64,000 nucleotides of DNA from Takifugu bimaculatus. Lineage: Eukaryota; Chordata; Actinopteri; Tetraodontiformes; Tetraodontidae. The stretch lies in assembly GCA_004026145.2 (NCBI GenBank), contig CP034991.1, positions 11,607,142 through 11,671,141 on the forward strand. Reading direction: 5' to 3'. Of this stretch, positions 1 to 10,106 are shown piece by piece. A program made the translations under genes and the position numbers. Under the pieces are notes generated by a model that was not told the origin of the DNA, did no database searches, and saw nothing but the letters and a program-made list of their open reading frames with translations. Position 1 is the stretch's first letter; each line of letters starts with the position of its first letter.

Positions 1-2
1 GC

Positions 3-356
3 AACACAAATGGCCTCAGGATGGACCTCTTCAACGAGCACAGCAGCAGCAGCTGTGAGATTTCCTACCACTGCCCTACAGAGATCTCCATGCGGGGCGG
101 TCTGATAGCAGTGTCCCACGCTCCTCTGTCCATCATCATCGCCCACTGTCCTCACGTGACCTCCTGTCCACTGCAAGCCCTCAAGCAGAGCGAAACCTCC
201 ACGCTTGCTAACGAGCAGCACGTGGAAGGACAGCAGAGCAGCAGCCCTCCTGAAAACACGACGGACAAGCAGGACATCGGTTCAGCACAAGCCTCGGTGA
301 TATTAAATGAACAGAAATCAAATAGCTGCTTTACTGAGCCGGCACTGATGTCCTGA
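3..356 (+). CDS. adora2a: 3' end of an adenosine A2A receptor-like gene (C-terminal tail, partial)
   Basis: This is the last part of a + strand coding exon that enters from outside the window: the frame is open from base 3 to the TGA at 354-356 (about 117 codons). The peptide is hydrophilic, rich in Ser, Gln and Glu, and has no clear membrane segment, as expected for the long cytoplasmic tail of an A2A adenosine receptor (a Gs-coupled GPCR). No diagnostic GPCR motif lies inside the window. The name therefore rests mainly on gene order, because upb1 and gucd1 follow ADORA2A in human 22q11 in the same order. An AATAAA at 1317-1322 would give a 3' UTR of about 1 kb. The start lies upstream, so the ATG at 21 is internal. 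It could instead be the tail of an unrelated receptor. Confidence 0.5.
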   Translation, partial: NTNGLRMDLFNEHSSSSCEISYHCPTEISMRGGLIAVSHAPLSIIIAHCPHVTSCPLQALKQSETSTLANEQHVEGQQSSSPPENTTDKQDIGSAQASVILNEQKSNSCFTEPALMS

Positions 357-2286
357 CACACGCTCACAGGCGGGAGTTAAAGTCAAAGCGGACGTTTTGA
401 TGCGGTGGCTAATTATGTGTGATTACATCATGGTATGATTATTATTTTTAAAAAAAAAACAACTCTTCACAAGTAGGCTTAATTAGCACTAGCACTGGTG
501 TTGTCCCCCAGCTAAGCCCCGCCCACAGGGATTTTACTGTGACCGAATTGGTATTTATTGTGGTTTCCAGGCTCCATACATGCAGAACACACACTCCTTC
601 CTGGTGTGTGCGTCTGTCATGCTGCGATAAAACGTTCCACAAATGCTTTTAGTGCATCTACTGCTGGAAGCAGGACAATTATGGGAATGTGTTGGATAAA
701 ATGCACAGAAGTGGCCCGTCCGTGTTCCTGTGATGCGTAGTTACATTTACGGGGTCTCCAATGTTGCTGTGGCAACAGTGTAGGTTTTATATATATATAT
801 AATTATTTTTTTTCTTTAGTTTCAGCTGGCTTGGCCAACAAAACTAAAATCCACTCTGTATATTCAGCCCTCCTGTCGATGCAGAACACAACCACAAATA
901 CATTATTTCACCACTGTTTTTGGTTATGGTGGATGAGAGCAGAAGCTGCCTCACTGTCGATGACCTCACAATGTCTCCGCTGTTCACGTCTGTATTTAAA
1001 ATCGATTGAAAGCAGGGATTAAAATAACTAAATGCTGCATCAGTGCTTTTGCTTCCTCTATGCAGTTGGAAATTTTCTGATTAAAGCATTAAATTATTGA
1101 TAGATTTTTTTTCCAGGGATACGGACACACCCAGAGGATGTCAGGGAGGATCGTGTGCACTCCTGCATGAAAAGTTGTACTTGCTCGGGTCCATCCGAGG
1201 GACCTGTGAGGTTGGCGGAACGTGCTGCCAGCCTCTGTAGCACATTTCTTTTCAGTGCTCGTCACTGTGCAGCTGCAGCCGTCTGTCTCTCAAACCACCT
1301 ACAATAATGCAGTCTAAATAAATTGTTTGTGCTACATGGAGTGCTGAATTTAAAATGTTCCCAGACTCATTTATCTAGCTCCAGGCATCCCTTGGTGTTA
1401 TTAAGGGTGGGGTGGGGTCTGATGTAGAATCCCACTGAGTCACAAACTTTGATTTTTTTTCTCATTCTGGGAAGCAGAATCTCAGAGAATCTTTGAAGTG
1501 CATTATTTTCCCAGCTTTTATCATCATTCCCGTGTGAGTTCAGGTTACAGGGCCAGCGTTTATGGGGTTTTCACGGGGAGGGGGGGCTGGGGCACTTTTA
1601 ATGACTCATCAGAGACCCCCCCCATGTTTTAGCACTACATTATTTTAAGTTGCCATGCTAAATGTTTGTCCAAAAGAATATCAATGACAGTGATTCCTGA
1701 GCAGTACAAGACATGCTGTTTTTGTTTACGTTGTGCTAATGGAGGAGCTGATTTAGCTACGCCCTTATTAACATGCCATGATATGGAATAAATACATGTA
1801 AAACTCCATTTTCCTGTAGCAAACGAGTGAACGATGGTCGTAATTAAAACCAGTTTCAAGTCAACTAAAGCTACTTAAATTCGACTCTCTGCGGCCACCT
1901 GCAGGCCAATATCTAAAAAATCTATAAAAATTATTACAAATATTGTGAGTACTTAAGGGGGATCCACGATGAATTTACGGAATCTTATTTTATTCCGTTC
2001 CTATGCACTTTTTAATATATACAATAGGAATATATTTGGAGATATCTTTTTCATTTACCCAGTCATGAGTGGGTTTGACCCCTCTGTTTTTCCACAGAAA
2101 GTTCCGCACTTCACACGGTTAATTAATGACTGGCGTCGGTTTTGAACCGTCGACCTTTCCTAAATTCTTCAGTTGCGTCAGACTCCGTTCAGCGTTATAT
2201 AACGAGTGGGAACAAACAAGACCCGTACGCAGCTTCAGGATAAGCGCAGACGCCGCCGCATAGTGCTAAAATAAAAAGCGTGGAAA
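357..2286. other. adora2a-like 3' UTR, intergenic DNA and upb1 upstream region
   Basis: No gene is supported here. The first kilobase is probably the 3' UTR of the preceding gene, ending near the AATAAA at 1317-1322. The rest is AT-rich intergenic sequence up to the upb1 start at 2287. The only possible core-promoter element seen is TATATAA at 2196-2202, about 85 bp before the upb1 ATG. Confidence 0.6.
2196..2202 (+). promoter_or_regulatory. TATA-like element upstream of upb1
   Basis: TATATAA lies about 85 bp before the upb1 start codon, a distance that allows a short 5' UTR. The sequence match is all that supports it; no other promoter element was verified. Confidence 0.3.
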
Positions 2287-5200
2287 ATGTCCGTTTGCGA
2301 GGTTGAATCCCTGGAGAAGTCGCTGGAGGCTCACTTGCCAGAGGCCGAGCTCACAGAGGTGAAGCGCATTTTATTCGGCCAGGGCGCGGGGTGAGTTATC
2401 GCGAGAACTTCTTTAACAGCGTTCTTCCGGGTTTCCCAGCATATTAGCATACATACATTAATTAGAGTCGGGCAAAACAAAGTTAACATTTTATACGTAC
2501 TCATTAATCATAATGTACAATAGATGGCATGACATGAAAATTAAAGTTGTTGGTTGTACTTCTGGGGGAAGTAAAAACTAGCCCAGTAAAGGTATAAAGT
2601 ACAGATTTACGTTAGTAGTAACATCAACGTAAATAACAATAGGTGCGCCTAGGAGGGACACCTAATTACTGTTATCTTTTCTAAATTACGTTTCTCATGT
2701 AAACCGAGCCTACATGTTACATAATTATATACTGTGGGTCATAGTGAGACAGGGGGTTAAAGTATACTGTTATAATTAGAAATAAGAGTGTGTTCACAAA
2801 CTTTACTTCTCATTTATTATGTGCATATGCTTAAAAGTGCAGAACTGGCCTAAAGTATTTTGTCTTGTCTTGCACCTCTCAATTGTAATTAATTTTAACT
2901 TTGGTTGTTCTTGGTAAATAATTGTTCTGCTTAATGAACTTTGGCCAGAGTTGCTGCAGTTTCTACCACACAACCTTTAACCTAGTCAGAGTTCATATAG
3001 TGTCTTAAGTTCATCCATGTTGAGGCTCAGTATGTCCAACATTATGTTGGAAATTAAAAGAGGTCCTGACTGTTTAATCATCCTGTAGAAATAGTATGAA
3101 TTAATTTTATCTTACATTTATTTATATCTATGATTCATGTGTCTGTTCCTCTCCTTTAACCTTTAATTATTTCATTTTTAAACTTTATTTAAGGCAGGAT
3201 TTTGATAGTTATGATACAAACATTGATTCAACCAGAAAGTATTTGCCAAAATTGGATCAATAGAAGTGGGAATATTCACAGTCATGAAAGGAACCTTTTC
3301 TAATTTTCTCCTTTGGATCTGAACAGGAAGTTGGACCTCCCGTCCGGCGCCGTAGAAGCTGCCTGCGAGCGTAACTTTGAGCTGAAGGGTTACAGGTTCG
3401 ACGCTGTGCAGGAGCAGCTGCGGCCGCCCAGAAGGACCCGTGTGGGACTCATCCAGCACCACATTGTGCTGCCCACCTGAGGCCCCCGTCCTGGAGCAGG
3501 TATTGACATAACAGGACTTGTAGTTGTGTTTGGCTGCATCCATTGATAACTATCAATCCTTCACAGATCAATGCCATGCACAGCCGCATCGGTGAAATCA
3601 TTGAGGTGGCGGCCATGTGTGGCGTAAACATCGTTTGCTTTCAGGAGACATGGAGTGAGTTGTCACATAATATTTAGATTAACTCAGAGACCATTGAAAT
3701 ATTACTTGAGTTTCTCTTTTTCTCTCTCATTTGCTGTTAATTTTCACTTCAGCAAGATATTGAAAATTGAATTGAATAAAAAAACCATCTTAAAAAAAAG
3801 CCATTTCAAAATATTGCAGAAGATTATACCTCTTATTATTATAGATTATACCTCTTATATAAATTATTCCTCTTTTTGGGTATTTATTTTAAAACCACGG
3901 TTCCATAAAATTGGTCAAATTGCCTCCTCAGTCAATCGGCCTCCTCTGCTCTCTGCAGCCATGCCCTTTGCCTTCTGCACCCGTGAAAAGGATCCGTGGA
4001 CCCAGTTTGCCGAGTCGGCTGAAGACGGGAACACCACGCGTTTCTGTCAGGAGGTGAGGTGACAGTCGTGCGACAGCGCGACAACGTGCTGGACAGGCAG
4101 AACATTAACGCTGTCGCTCCTACATTAGTTGGCCAAAAAACACAACATGGTCATCATCTCTCCCATCCTGGAGCGAGACGAGCTGCACAGCACCCTGTGG
4201 AACACCGCTGTGGTGATTTCCAACTCTGGAAACGTGCTGGGAAAGAGCCGGAAGAACCACATTCCCAGGATCGGGGACTTCAATGAGGTTGAGCCTGTGT
4301 GTTTTTACTGCATCATCTTATCCAGCGTATGAAGTTAAATGATCTCTTTGTTCCAAACCCAGTCCACATATTATATGGAGGGAAACACGGGACACACGGT
4401 GTTCCAGACACAGTTCGGGAGGATAGCTGTCAACATCTGCTACGGGCGCCACCACCCTCTCAACTGGTTCATGTACAGTCTGAACGGAGCCGAAATCATT
4501 TTCAACCCTTCGGCAACTGTCGGAGCTCTCAGGTGAAAATAAGGAATGAGATATGGCATCTTATTCTGGCTCCCTTTCACCCTGTACATCCTCCGTTTTT
4601 CAGTCTTTGTAGATTGTGCAGCAAAAATTCTTAAATCAGATTCTAGTGAAATTAGTAAGCATGCACCCCAGTGATGGAATAAGTTTTGACTTCCTCCTAA
4701 ATCCCTGAAAAATGCTACAGATGGACCTCGTGAGATGTCAAATCTCTACTGATGTTATGACGTTATCACATCACCTCTGGTGTTCTCTATCCCCAGTGAG
4801 CCCATGTGGCCCATTGAAGCCCGGAATGCCGCCATTGCCAACCACTGCTTCACCTGTGCCATCAACAGAGTTGGGACGGTGAGTTCTTGGGCTGTGATCT
4901 GATTAATCACAGGCACATCTGGTTAAAGGGTCCACATGGTGATAACACCAGAAACTGCCCTTAGCTCAGGTTTCCTCCTGTTGCTGCTCAGGGTCTGCGT
5001 GACTGCGCTTCTTTCTCATTCCCACAGGAACATTTCAAAAATGAATTCACATCCGGTGATGGAAAGAAAGGTAAGAACTTTGTTCCCTGGGATTGGTAAG
5101 TTTATTCATGGCAGTGACTGACTGACGGCTCTCCTGACTGGTACAGCTCATCACGACTTCGGGCATTTCTATGGATCCAGCTACGTGGCCGCTCCTGACG

Positions 5201-5821
5201 GCAGCCGCACCCCGGGCCTCTCCAGAACCCGGGACGGATTACTGGTGGCAGAAATGGACCTCAACCTCAACAGACAACTCAGTGACAAATGGAGCTTTAA
5301 GGTAAAAACAGGCAGATGAGCTGGATAGTGTCATATCTGAGCAGCCTGTGCACTTATATAAACTTATCAAGCAACTATCAAATCTAACACATCATGCAAA
5401 ATACTTTAAATTGGAGTCAAGTGAGGCTGCATTCCTGCAAATAAATGCTAGTCCCAGTCATGACTTCATTGAATTTATTTCTGTATAACAAAGTTAAAGG
5501 CAGAACAGCATAATGCTGCTTTAATAATAGATTTGAACACATCAAGCTGCTCAAATTGTACATAATATTCAGCAAAAGTGGTGCAAAATACAAACATCAG
5601 GTCAGAGATGTTCAGTTTGAGGTAAGTCAAAAAGTCAGTCAATGCATTAAACAAACCAGCCCGTGCTGGACGTTGCTTCCACCTGCTGTCCTTAGGATGT
5701 CAGAGTTATTGCTTTGATCTGCCTGTTTATTTTACAGATGACTGGACGGTATGCTGAGTATGCAGAGGAACTCGCCAACGCCGTCAGACACGACTTTAAA
5801 CCACATGTAGTGAAGGAGTAG
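2287..5821 (+). CDS. upb1: beta-ureidopropionase (10 exons; one apparent frameshift in exon 2)
   Basis: The enzyme catalyses the third step of pyrimidine breakdown, hydrolysing N-carbamoyl-beta-alanine (and the beta-aminoisobutyrate analogue) to the beta-amino acid, CO2 and ammonia; it is a cytosolic nitrilase-superfamily protein. Exons: 2287-2390, 3327-3499, 3567-3654, 3959-4053, 4129-4287, 4363-4532, 4797-4878, 5028-5070, 5147-5301, 5738-5821. All junctions are GT-AG and phases agree. The nitrilase triad is present: Glu in CFQET (exon 3), Lys in GKSRKNHIPR (exon 5) and Cys in NICYGRHH (exon 6). The product would be 383 aa against 384 in human, but the exons sum to 1153 bp, one base too many. 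In exon 2 the frame runs into TGA at 3478-3480, while the following bases encode the expected EAPVLEQ in the +1 frame. AATAAA at 5886-5891 is the likely poly(A) signal. The gene is convergent with gucd1. Confidence 0.93.
3478..3480 (+). other. apparent 1-base insertion / premature TGA in upb1 exon 2
   Basis: Read from exon 1, the frame reaches ...VLPT and then TGA. Omitting the T at 3478 restores ...VLPT-EAPVLEQ, which matches the human order LP-x-x-APVAEQ with no gap. The rest of the gene is intact, so this is either an assembly error or a recent null mutation. Confidence 0.85.
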
Positions 5822-6689
5822 AGCCAGTACAAAAATGATGGGAGGTTTGTACCTTCAACTGTGTCAATAATCATTTCATACAGAAAATAAACCCTAACAT
5901 CATTGTGTCTTCCCTGGATCTACATCTCTGCTCTAATAGTTTGTCCTAAAGTTGTGGCCAAAATGTGCAGGAAAAAAAAAATAAAAATAAAAAAATAAAC
6001 ATTATGCTCAATTTCCAAGGTTTTAATTGCAGCAATAAATGTGGCTGTTTCCTAAAAAATATATCTGCAGTTTAAAATATCCTGTTTGTTCACAAGCAAG
6101 ATGAGTTAAGATTTATAAAAGCAAATTTATGGTTACTTTTTAATTTTAAATAAGGTTGGATGCTTTCAAAGGTGTAGTGCAGATACAAATACATAAAATG
6201 AAAATAAAACCTGGGGCTGTTGGAAAAAGACCTGTTTTGTTCCATGACATGATTAAAGAAAAGTCCCAATTCAGAACCTGCTCACAACACAGGCGTGACC
6301 CTGGAGGCCGTTCATTACCTGAGACGCTCAAAAACACATCAACTTCCCAGCTTTCCTGTTGAAAGAATCCTCAGTAAAAAAATAAAAAATAAAGTTTATA
6401 GATAAGTAGAGGTGAGGCAACCAATGTCAAACAAGATACATTAAATGTGCACATTTTGCCCAAAAGGTTCCTTTTCTCTCAAGATTCCCACATCCATTCA
6501 GTTCTCATTCCTCAACTCAGTTGGAGGCCGCTGCTCCAAATCCGTGAGCAACCACACTCAAAATCCTACAATGTGATAAAAATCTGCTTCAGGGATCTCC
6601 TCATCCCAGAGTTTCTAATCCTTCTGGCGTGAGCAGACCAGGCTCTGTACACCTGAGGGGACAGCAACGAGATGAAGGCTGAAGAGTCA
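5822..6689. other. convergent 3' UTRs of upb1 (+) and gucd1 (-)
   Basis: AT-rich non-coding sequence between the two stop codons. AATAAA at 5886-5891 serves upb1. No other feature was seen. Confidence 0.6.
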
Positions 6690-8059
6690 TCAACTGTCCT
6701 TGAACACAAACAGGATGTCCTCATCGGTGCCGTAGCTGCGCCACGCATCCTCAAAATTTTGGAAACTGGTGCAGCACACCCCTGAAAACCCCCCAAAACA
6801 CATCATTATTGACATTATTCATCTTAAATTCTGTGAGATTGCTGCCATGAAATGACACAAAAGCTTGTAATATCAAAATAAAGAATACCTTCACTGTAGC
6901 AGCATCAGAAAACTGTTCACTTTCTTGTCAGTTCAAGTATTTTGTGATCTACAGTCAAATGCATCATTCTTTGAAATGCATAAATAAGACTCCCCATTGA
7001 GGGGCAGAGCACGAACAAAACAACCTTAAAACCAATCATCTGGGGGTTGATGGCTTGGGCCACTCAAGAGACTGACTAACTTGTTTTAGACATCAAAATG
7101 TACTCACGGTCAAAATATGCAGGGTTGTTGTAGTAAATGGAGCCAGTGGTTTTGTTAAAGCCACACAATACGATAAAGTGTCCTTGGTATTCTGGTTTCC
7201 TGCAAAAGCACTTCTGGCCCACCGGCAGAAAGCAGCAGTACTTTACAGGTGAGGAACAGTCTTCACACTTCAAGACCACGGCGTTGACGAGCACGATGGC
7301 AACATGGCCCTGCTCCAAGTGAGCCTGGATCTCCTGAACTGACACAGAGCTGTGGAACAATAACCACAAATCCAAATCTTTCATGAAGCAAAGAAAGCAC
7401 GATGACAGACGCAATGTCAACTAATTTACCAAATGTAACATTAACATAAAACTGAACTCACCATTTTTTTACTATAACACCTTTACTTTCTGCATTTTGA
7501 AAGAGTTTATTCACTCTGTCTTCTTCCGTGTCAAAGTGTTTCTTATAAAAAGACTGCAAGGGGAAAAAAAATGTAACTGTCAGAGCAATAGCACACCTTT
7601 CACTCTGCTTTGACTGTGCAACTTACCTGAGTCCGAAAACCCTTATCAACACCCAGAGTCTGTGTGCAGAAGCAGTGCCTGATGTCCAGGTGGCGCATGA
7701 GGTAGGCCAGATCAATGGTCCAAACACTCTGGGTCAGCTTCAGCTCCCAGCAAGTCTTCTCAAAGTCTTCTTCACTGACTGGATGGAGATACCTAAAAAA
7801 TAATCAGAGCCTGATGGACTCTGTAAAGGACTACCAAAACGCAACAAGGAACTGTAACTTGTGAGGGTGTGAGTCAGGAACCCTGGTGTGTATTTACCTG
7901 AGAACCATCTTGGAGCAGGCTAACCCACAGTCCCAGTGATACTGCTGCTGAATGGTGGGCACATTCAGCAAAACATCCTCTGAGAAAACACCAATATTCC
8001 ATCAAAATAACATACACGTGTACTGTCTTGTTGTTGAATCCCCCCTACTCACCTGCCAT
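6690..8059 (-). CDS. gucd1: guanylyl cyclase domain-containing protein 1
   Basis: This is a 226-aa member of the GUCD1 family (Guanylate_cyc_2 domain, with a cysteine-protease-like fold). Its biochemical activity in vertebrates is not well established. Exons read on the minus strand: 8059-8053, 7979-7898, 7792-7627, 7553-7462, 7349-7108, 6781-6690; phases agree and the total is 681 bp with no frameshift. Diagnostic stretches are YHWDCGLACSKMVL near the N-terminus, SVWTIDLAYLMRHL, VDKGF, the Cys-rich CSSPVKYCC, YQGHFIVLCGF and the C-terminal SYGTDEDILFVF. The first coding exon holds only seven bases (ATGGCAG), which shortens the N-terminus relative to human. The position next to upb1 agrees with human 22q11 order. 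Confidence 0.93.
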
Positions 8060-8775
8060 TCTGCTGGATTTTTAAGTCAGCGGCCAACTACTGGGCCGAG
8101 TTAATTTACGACATTTAAGAAAATGGGTTGGGTTTGCTCATCTACACTAGCCCCAACGCACTAGCGGCTAAGATTAGCTGTCGGGCTAACAGCGGCTATT
8201 AGCAGCTTCTCATTACAGTGATACCAACTCATCGAAACAGACCACTACTAGAAACAAGGCCGCCACCCAATCGCACATAAACGATTAACGTTTCTTTTGA
8301 CGCTTCTCTTTTCTGAGTTCTGTTTCGAACCTCTTCTGATGGTCTTCTACTTCTCTGGCTGTTATCCTGCAGAGAAGCTTGTTTGTTGTGGCGCCAGACA
8401 ATGCTGCCCCCACATGGAGAGGAGGACTCAAAACATTCTACTCATGGACACAGCGTCACGAAACAATTCTTTGCTCAAATAGAGCACGTAAAAATAATGC
8501 AAAGATACAAGCAGGGTAAAATAAAATATAAAGGTAGTAAGAGAAAAAGCAACAGTGGCATGTAAAATTGTTTTCTTTGTGGCCTATTTTTGTTGCCTAG
8601 GAAGCCATGTTTTAAAATACTAACATGATCTGTAAATGGAAGCACAGCAGAATATTACTTACAAAAATGACATTACATCATGGTGTTTTTAAGGTTATTT
8701 CTGTTTTAAAAAGAAACCACAAGTTTATACTGTAAATTATATTAATATATAATAATTGATTTTACACAAGGCCAG
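8060..8775. other. gucd1 upstream region
   Basis: The stretch after the gucd1 ATG (8060-8300) is presumed 5' UTR and promoter. The rest is AT-rich with no gene seen. Confidence 0.5.
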
Positions 8776-8989
8776 TGTTGGGGTCCAGGGGTTGTGTCTG
8801 GCTTTCGTCCAGCAGGGGGTGCGCTGGAGCACAATTGGCGGCAGCTGGCAGGCGCACCTGTAGGCAATTTACATCTGCCGCCTATTTAAGCAGGTTGTTC
8901 CTCACTATCACGGCCAGGGGGGTTGTGCGGATTCCCTCGTGTGTGGTGTGGTTAGGTTTTCCCTTGTCGTGGTTCTCTCCGGGTACTCC

Positions 8990-9213
8990 GGCTTCCTCCC
9001 ACAGTCCAAAGACATGCAGGATTGGGGATTAGGCTAATTGGAAACTCTGAAAAGTGCCCGTGAGTGTGAGAGAGAATGGTTGCTTGTCTATATGTGTTAG
9101 CCCTGCGATTGACTGGCGTCCAGTCCAGGGCTGTACCCTGCCTCCGCCCATTGTGCTGGGATAGGCTCCAGTCCCCCCGCGACCCTCAGTGGAAGGAACA
9201 AGCGGTAGAAAGT
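8990..9213 (+). repeat. common teleost interspersed repeat fragment
   Basis: It carries the signature CCCACAGTCCAAAGACATGC, then a GGCTAATTGG block, a TGACTGGCGTCCAGTCCAGG block, GGGATAGGCTCCAGTCCCCC and GGAAGGAACAAGCGGTAGAA. I recognise this order from a repeat scattered through many fish genomes, thought to be the 3' part of a LINE- or SINE-type element. Family assignment is from memory. Confidence 0.6.
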
Positions 9214-9254
9214 GAGTGTTTGGGTTCCGTAGCCAGAGTGTGGTGGTTTTTGCC

Positions 9255-9650
9255 TCTGGTTGAGTTTCCTGCAGTCCAGGAGGACTGCTTCTGTCTTGTG
9301 TCTCTTGGGCACGTTCGAGGTCTTCATGCCGTTTGCTGGACCGGCGAGCGTGCCGCGCCGGACTCCCGAGTTCTCTGCAGTCCAGGGGGGATGCTTCTGG
9401 TGGAGGACTTACCGGTGGACCTGTGAAGGGCAGACTCCGGCGGTCCTGGAAGACTGCCTCTGTTCCCTGGTGTTCTGCGGTTCTGGAGGGCCGCTTCTGT
9501 CCCCGAGTGCTATGCAGTCCTGGGGGGACTGTATCGGTTCCGGTGTTCCCTCGGCGGTCCTGGAAGACTGCTTCTGTTTCCTGGAAGACTGCTTCTGTTC
9601 CTGGTGCTTGGCAGTCCTGGAGGGCTGCCCTCGTCTTCCTTGTGTTGCTT
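9255..9650. repeat. degenerate GC-rich minisatellite with palindromic units
   Basis: About eight imperfect copies of a unit built around GCAGTCCTGGAGGACTGC followed by TTCTGT and a spacer ending near GGTGTTC. The unit core is itself an inverted repeat. Unit spacing varies, so the array is old or shuffled. Confidence 0.65.
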
Positions 9651-10106
9651 TCTCCCCCCGTAAATAAAACCTTTGGCCCTTTTACCACTGTGTCCTGTGT
9701 TCAGGGTTCTGTTATTTTATCAAAAACAAACAACCCTCGTCCCGTAACAGAACCCCCTGGCCCTGATAGGGAGGCACAACCTGCTTAAATAGGCGGCAGA
9801 TATAAATTGCCTACAGGTGCGCCTGCCAGCTGCCGCCAATTGTGCTCCAGCGCACCCCCTGCAGGACGAAGCTAGACACAACCCCTGGACCCCAACAGGA
9901 ACATTTATTGTCATACTACATCAATTATACAATGATATTTAAAAGCCAGATGAAGGGTCTGGACAAAACAGGCTTTACTGTCACACACTGAACATTTTAT
10001 TGAGGAATTTGGATAATGTTGATTATTTTTTTGATTGTTTTGTTTCTGATTGCAGAGCACTTTAGATTTATCTGCAGGAAAAAGTTCCATCTTGAAATGA
10101 CAGGCA

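Larger units (their letters stand above)
8776..9897. mobile_element. non-autonomous element with ~155-bp terminal inverted repeats
   Basis: The left end (from TGTTGGGGTCCAGGGGTTGT at 8776) and the right end (complement, finishing at 9897) are inverted copies of each other. They stay similar for about 155 bp, to roughly 8930 on the left and 9745 on the right, with scattered mismatches. The interior holds a fish interspersed repeat and a GC-rich minisatellite. No transposase is encoded; open frames inside, including a 219-codon one on the minus strand, are by-products of the GC-rich repeats. No clear target-site duplication is visible, so the superfamily is unassigned. Confidence 0.7.

Noticed and set aside
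9255..9650. Regularly spaced short repeats resembling a CRISPR array
   Set aside because: Units are degenerate with variable spacing, the context is a eukaryotic repeat element, and there are no cas genes; a minisatellite explains it.
9029..9688. 219-codon open frame on the minus strand
   Set aside because: It lies entirely within the inverted-repeat element and its GC-rich minisatellite; the repeated peptide units only mirror the DNA repeat.
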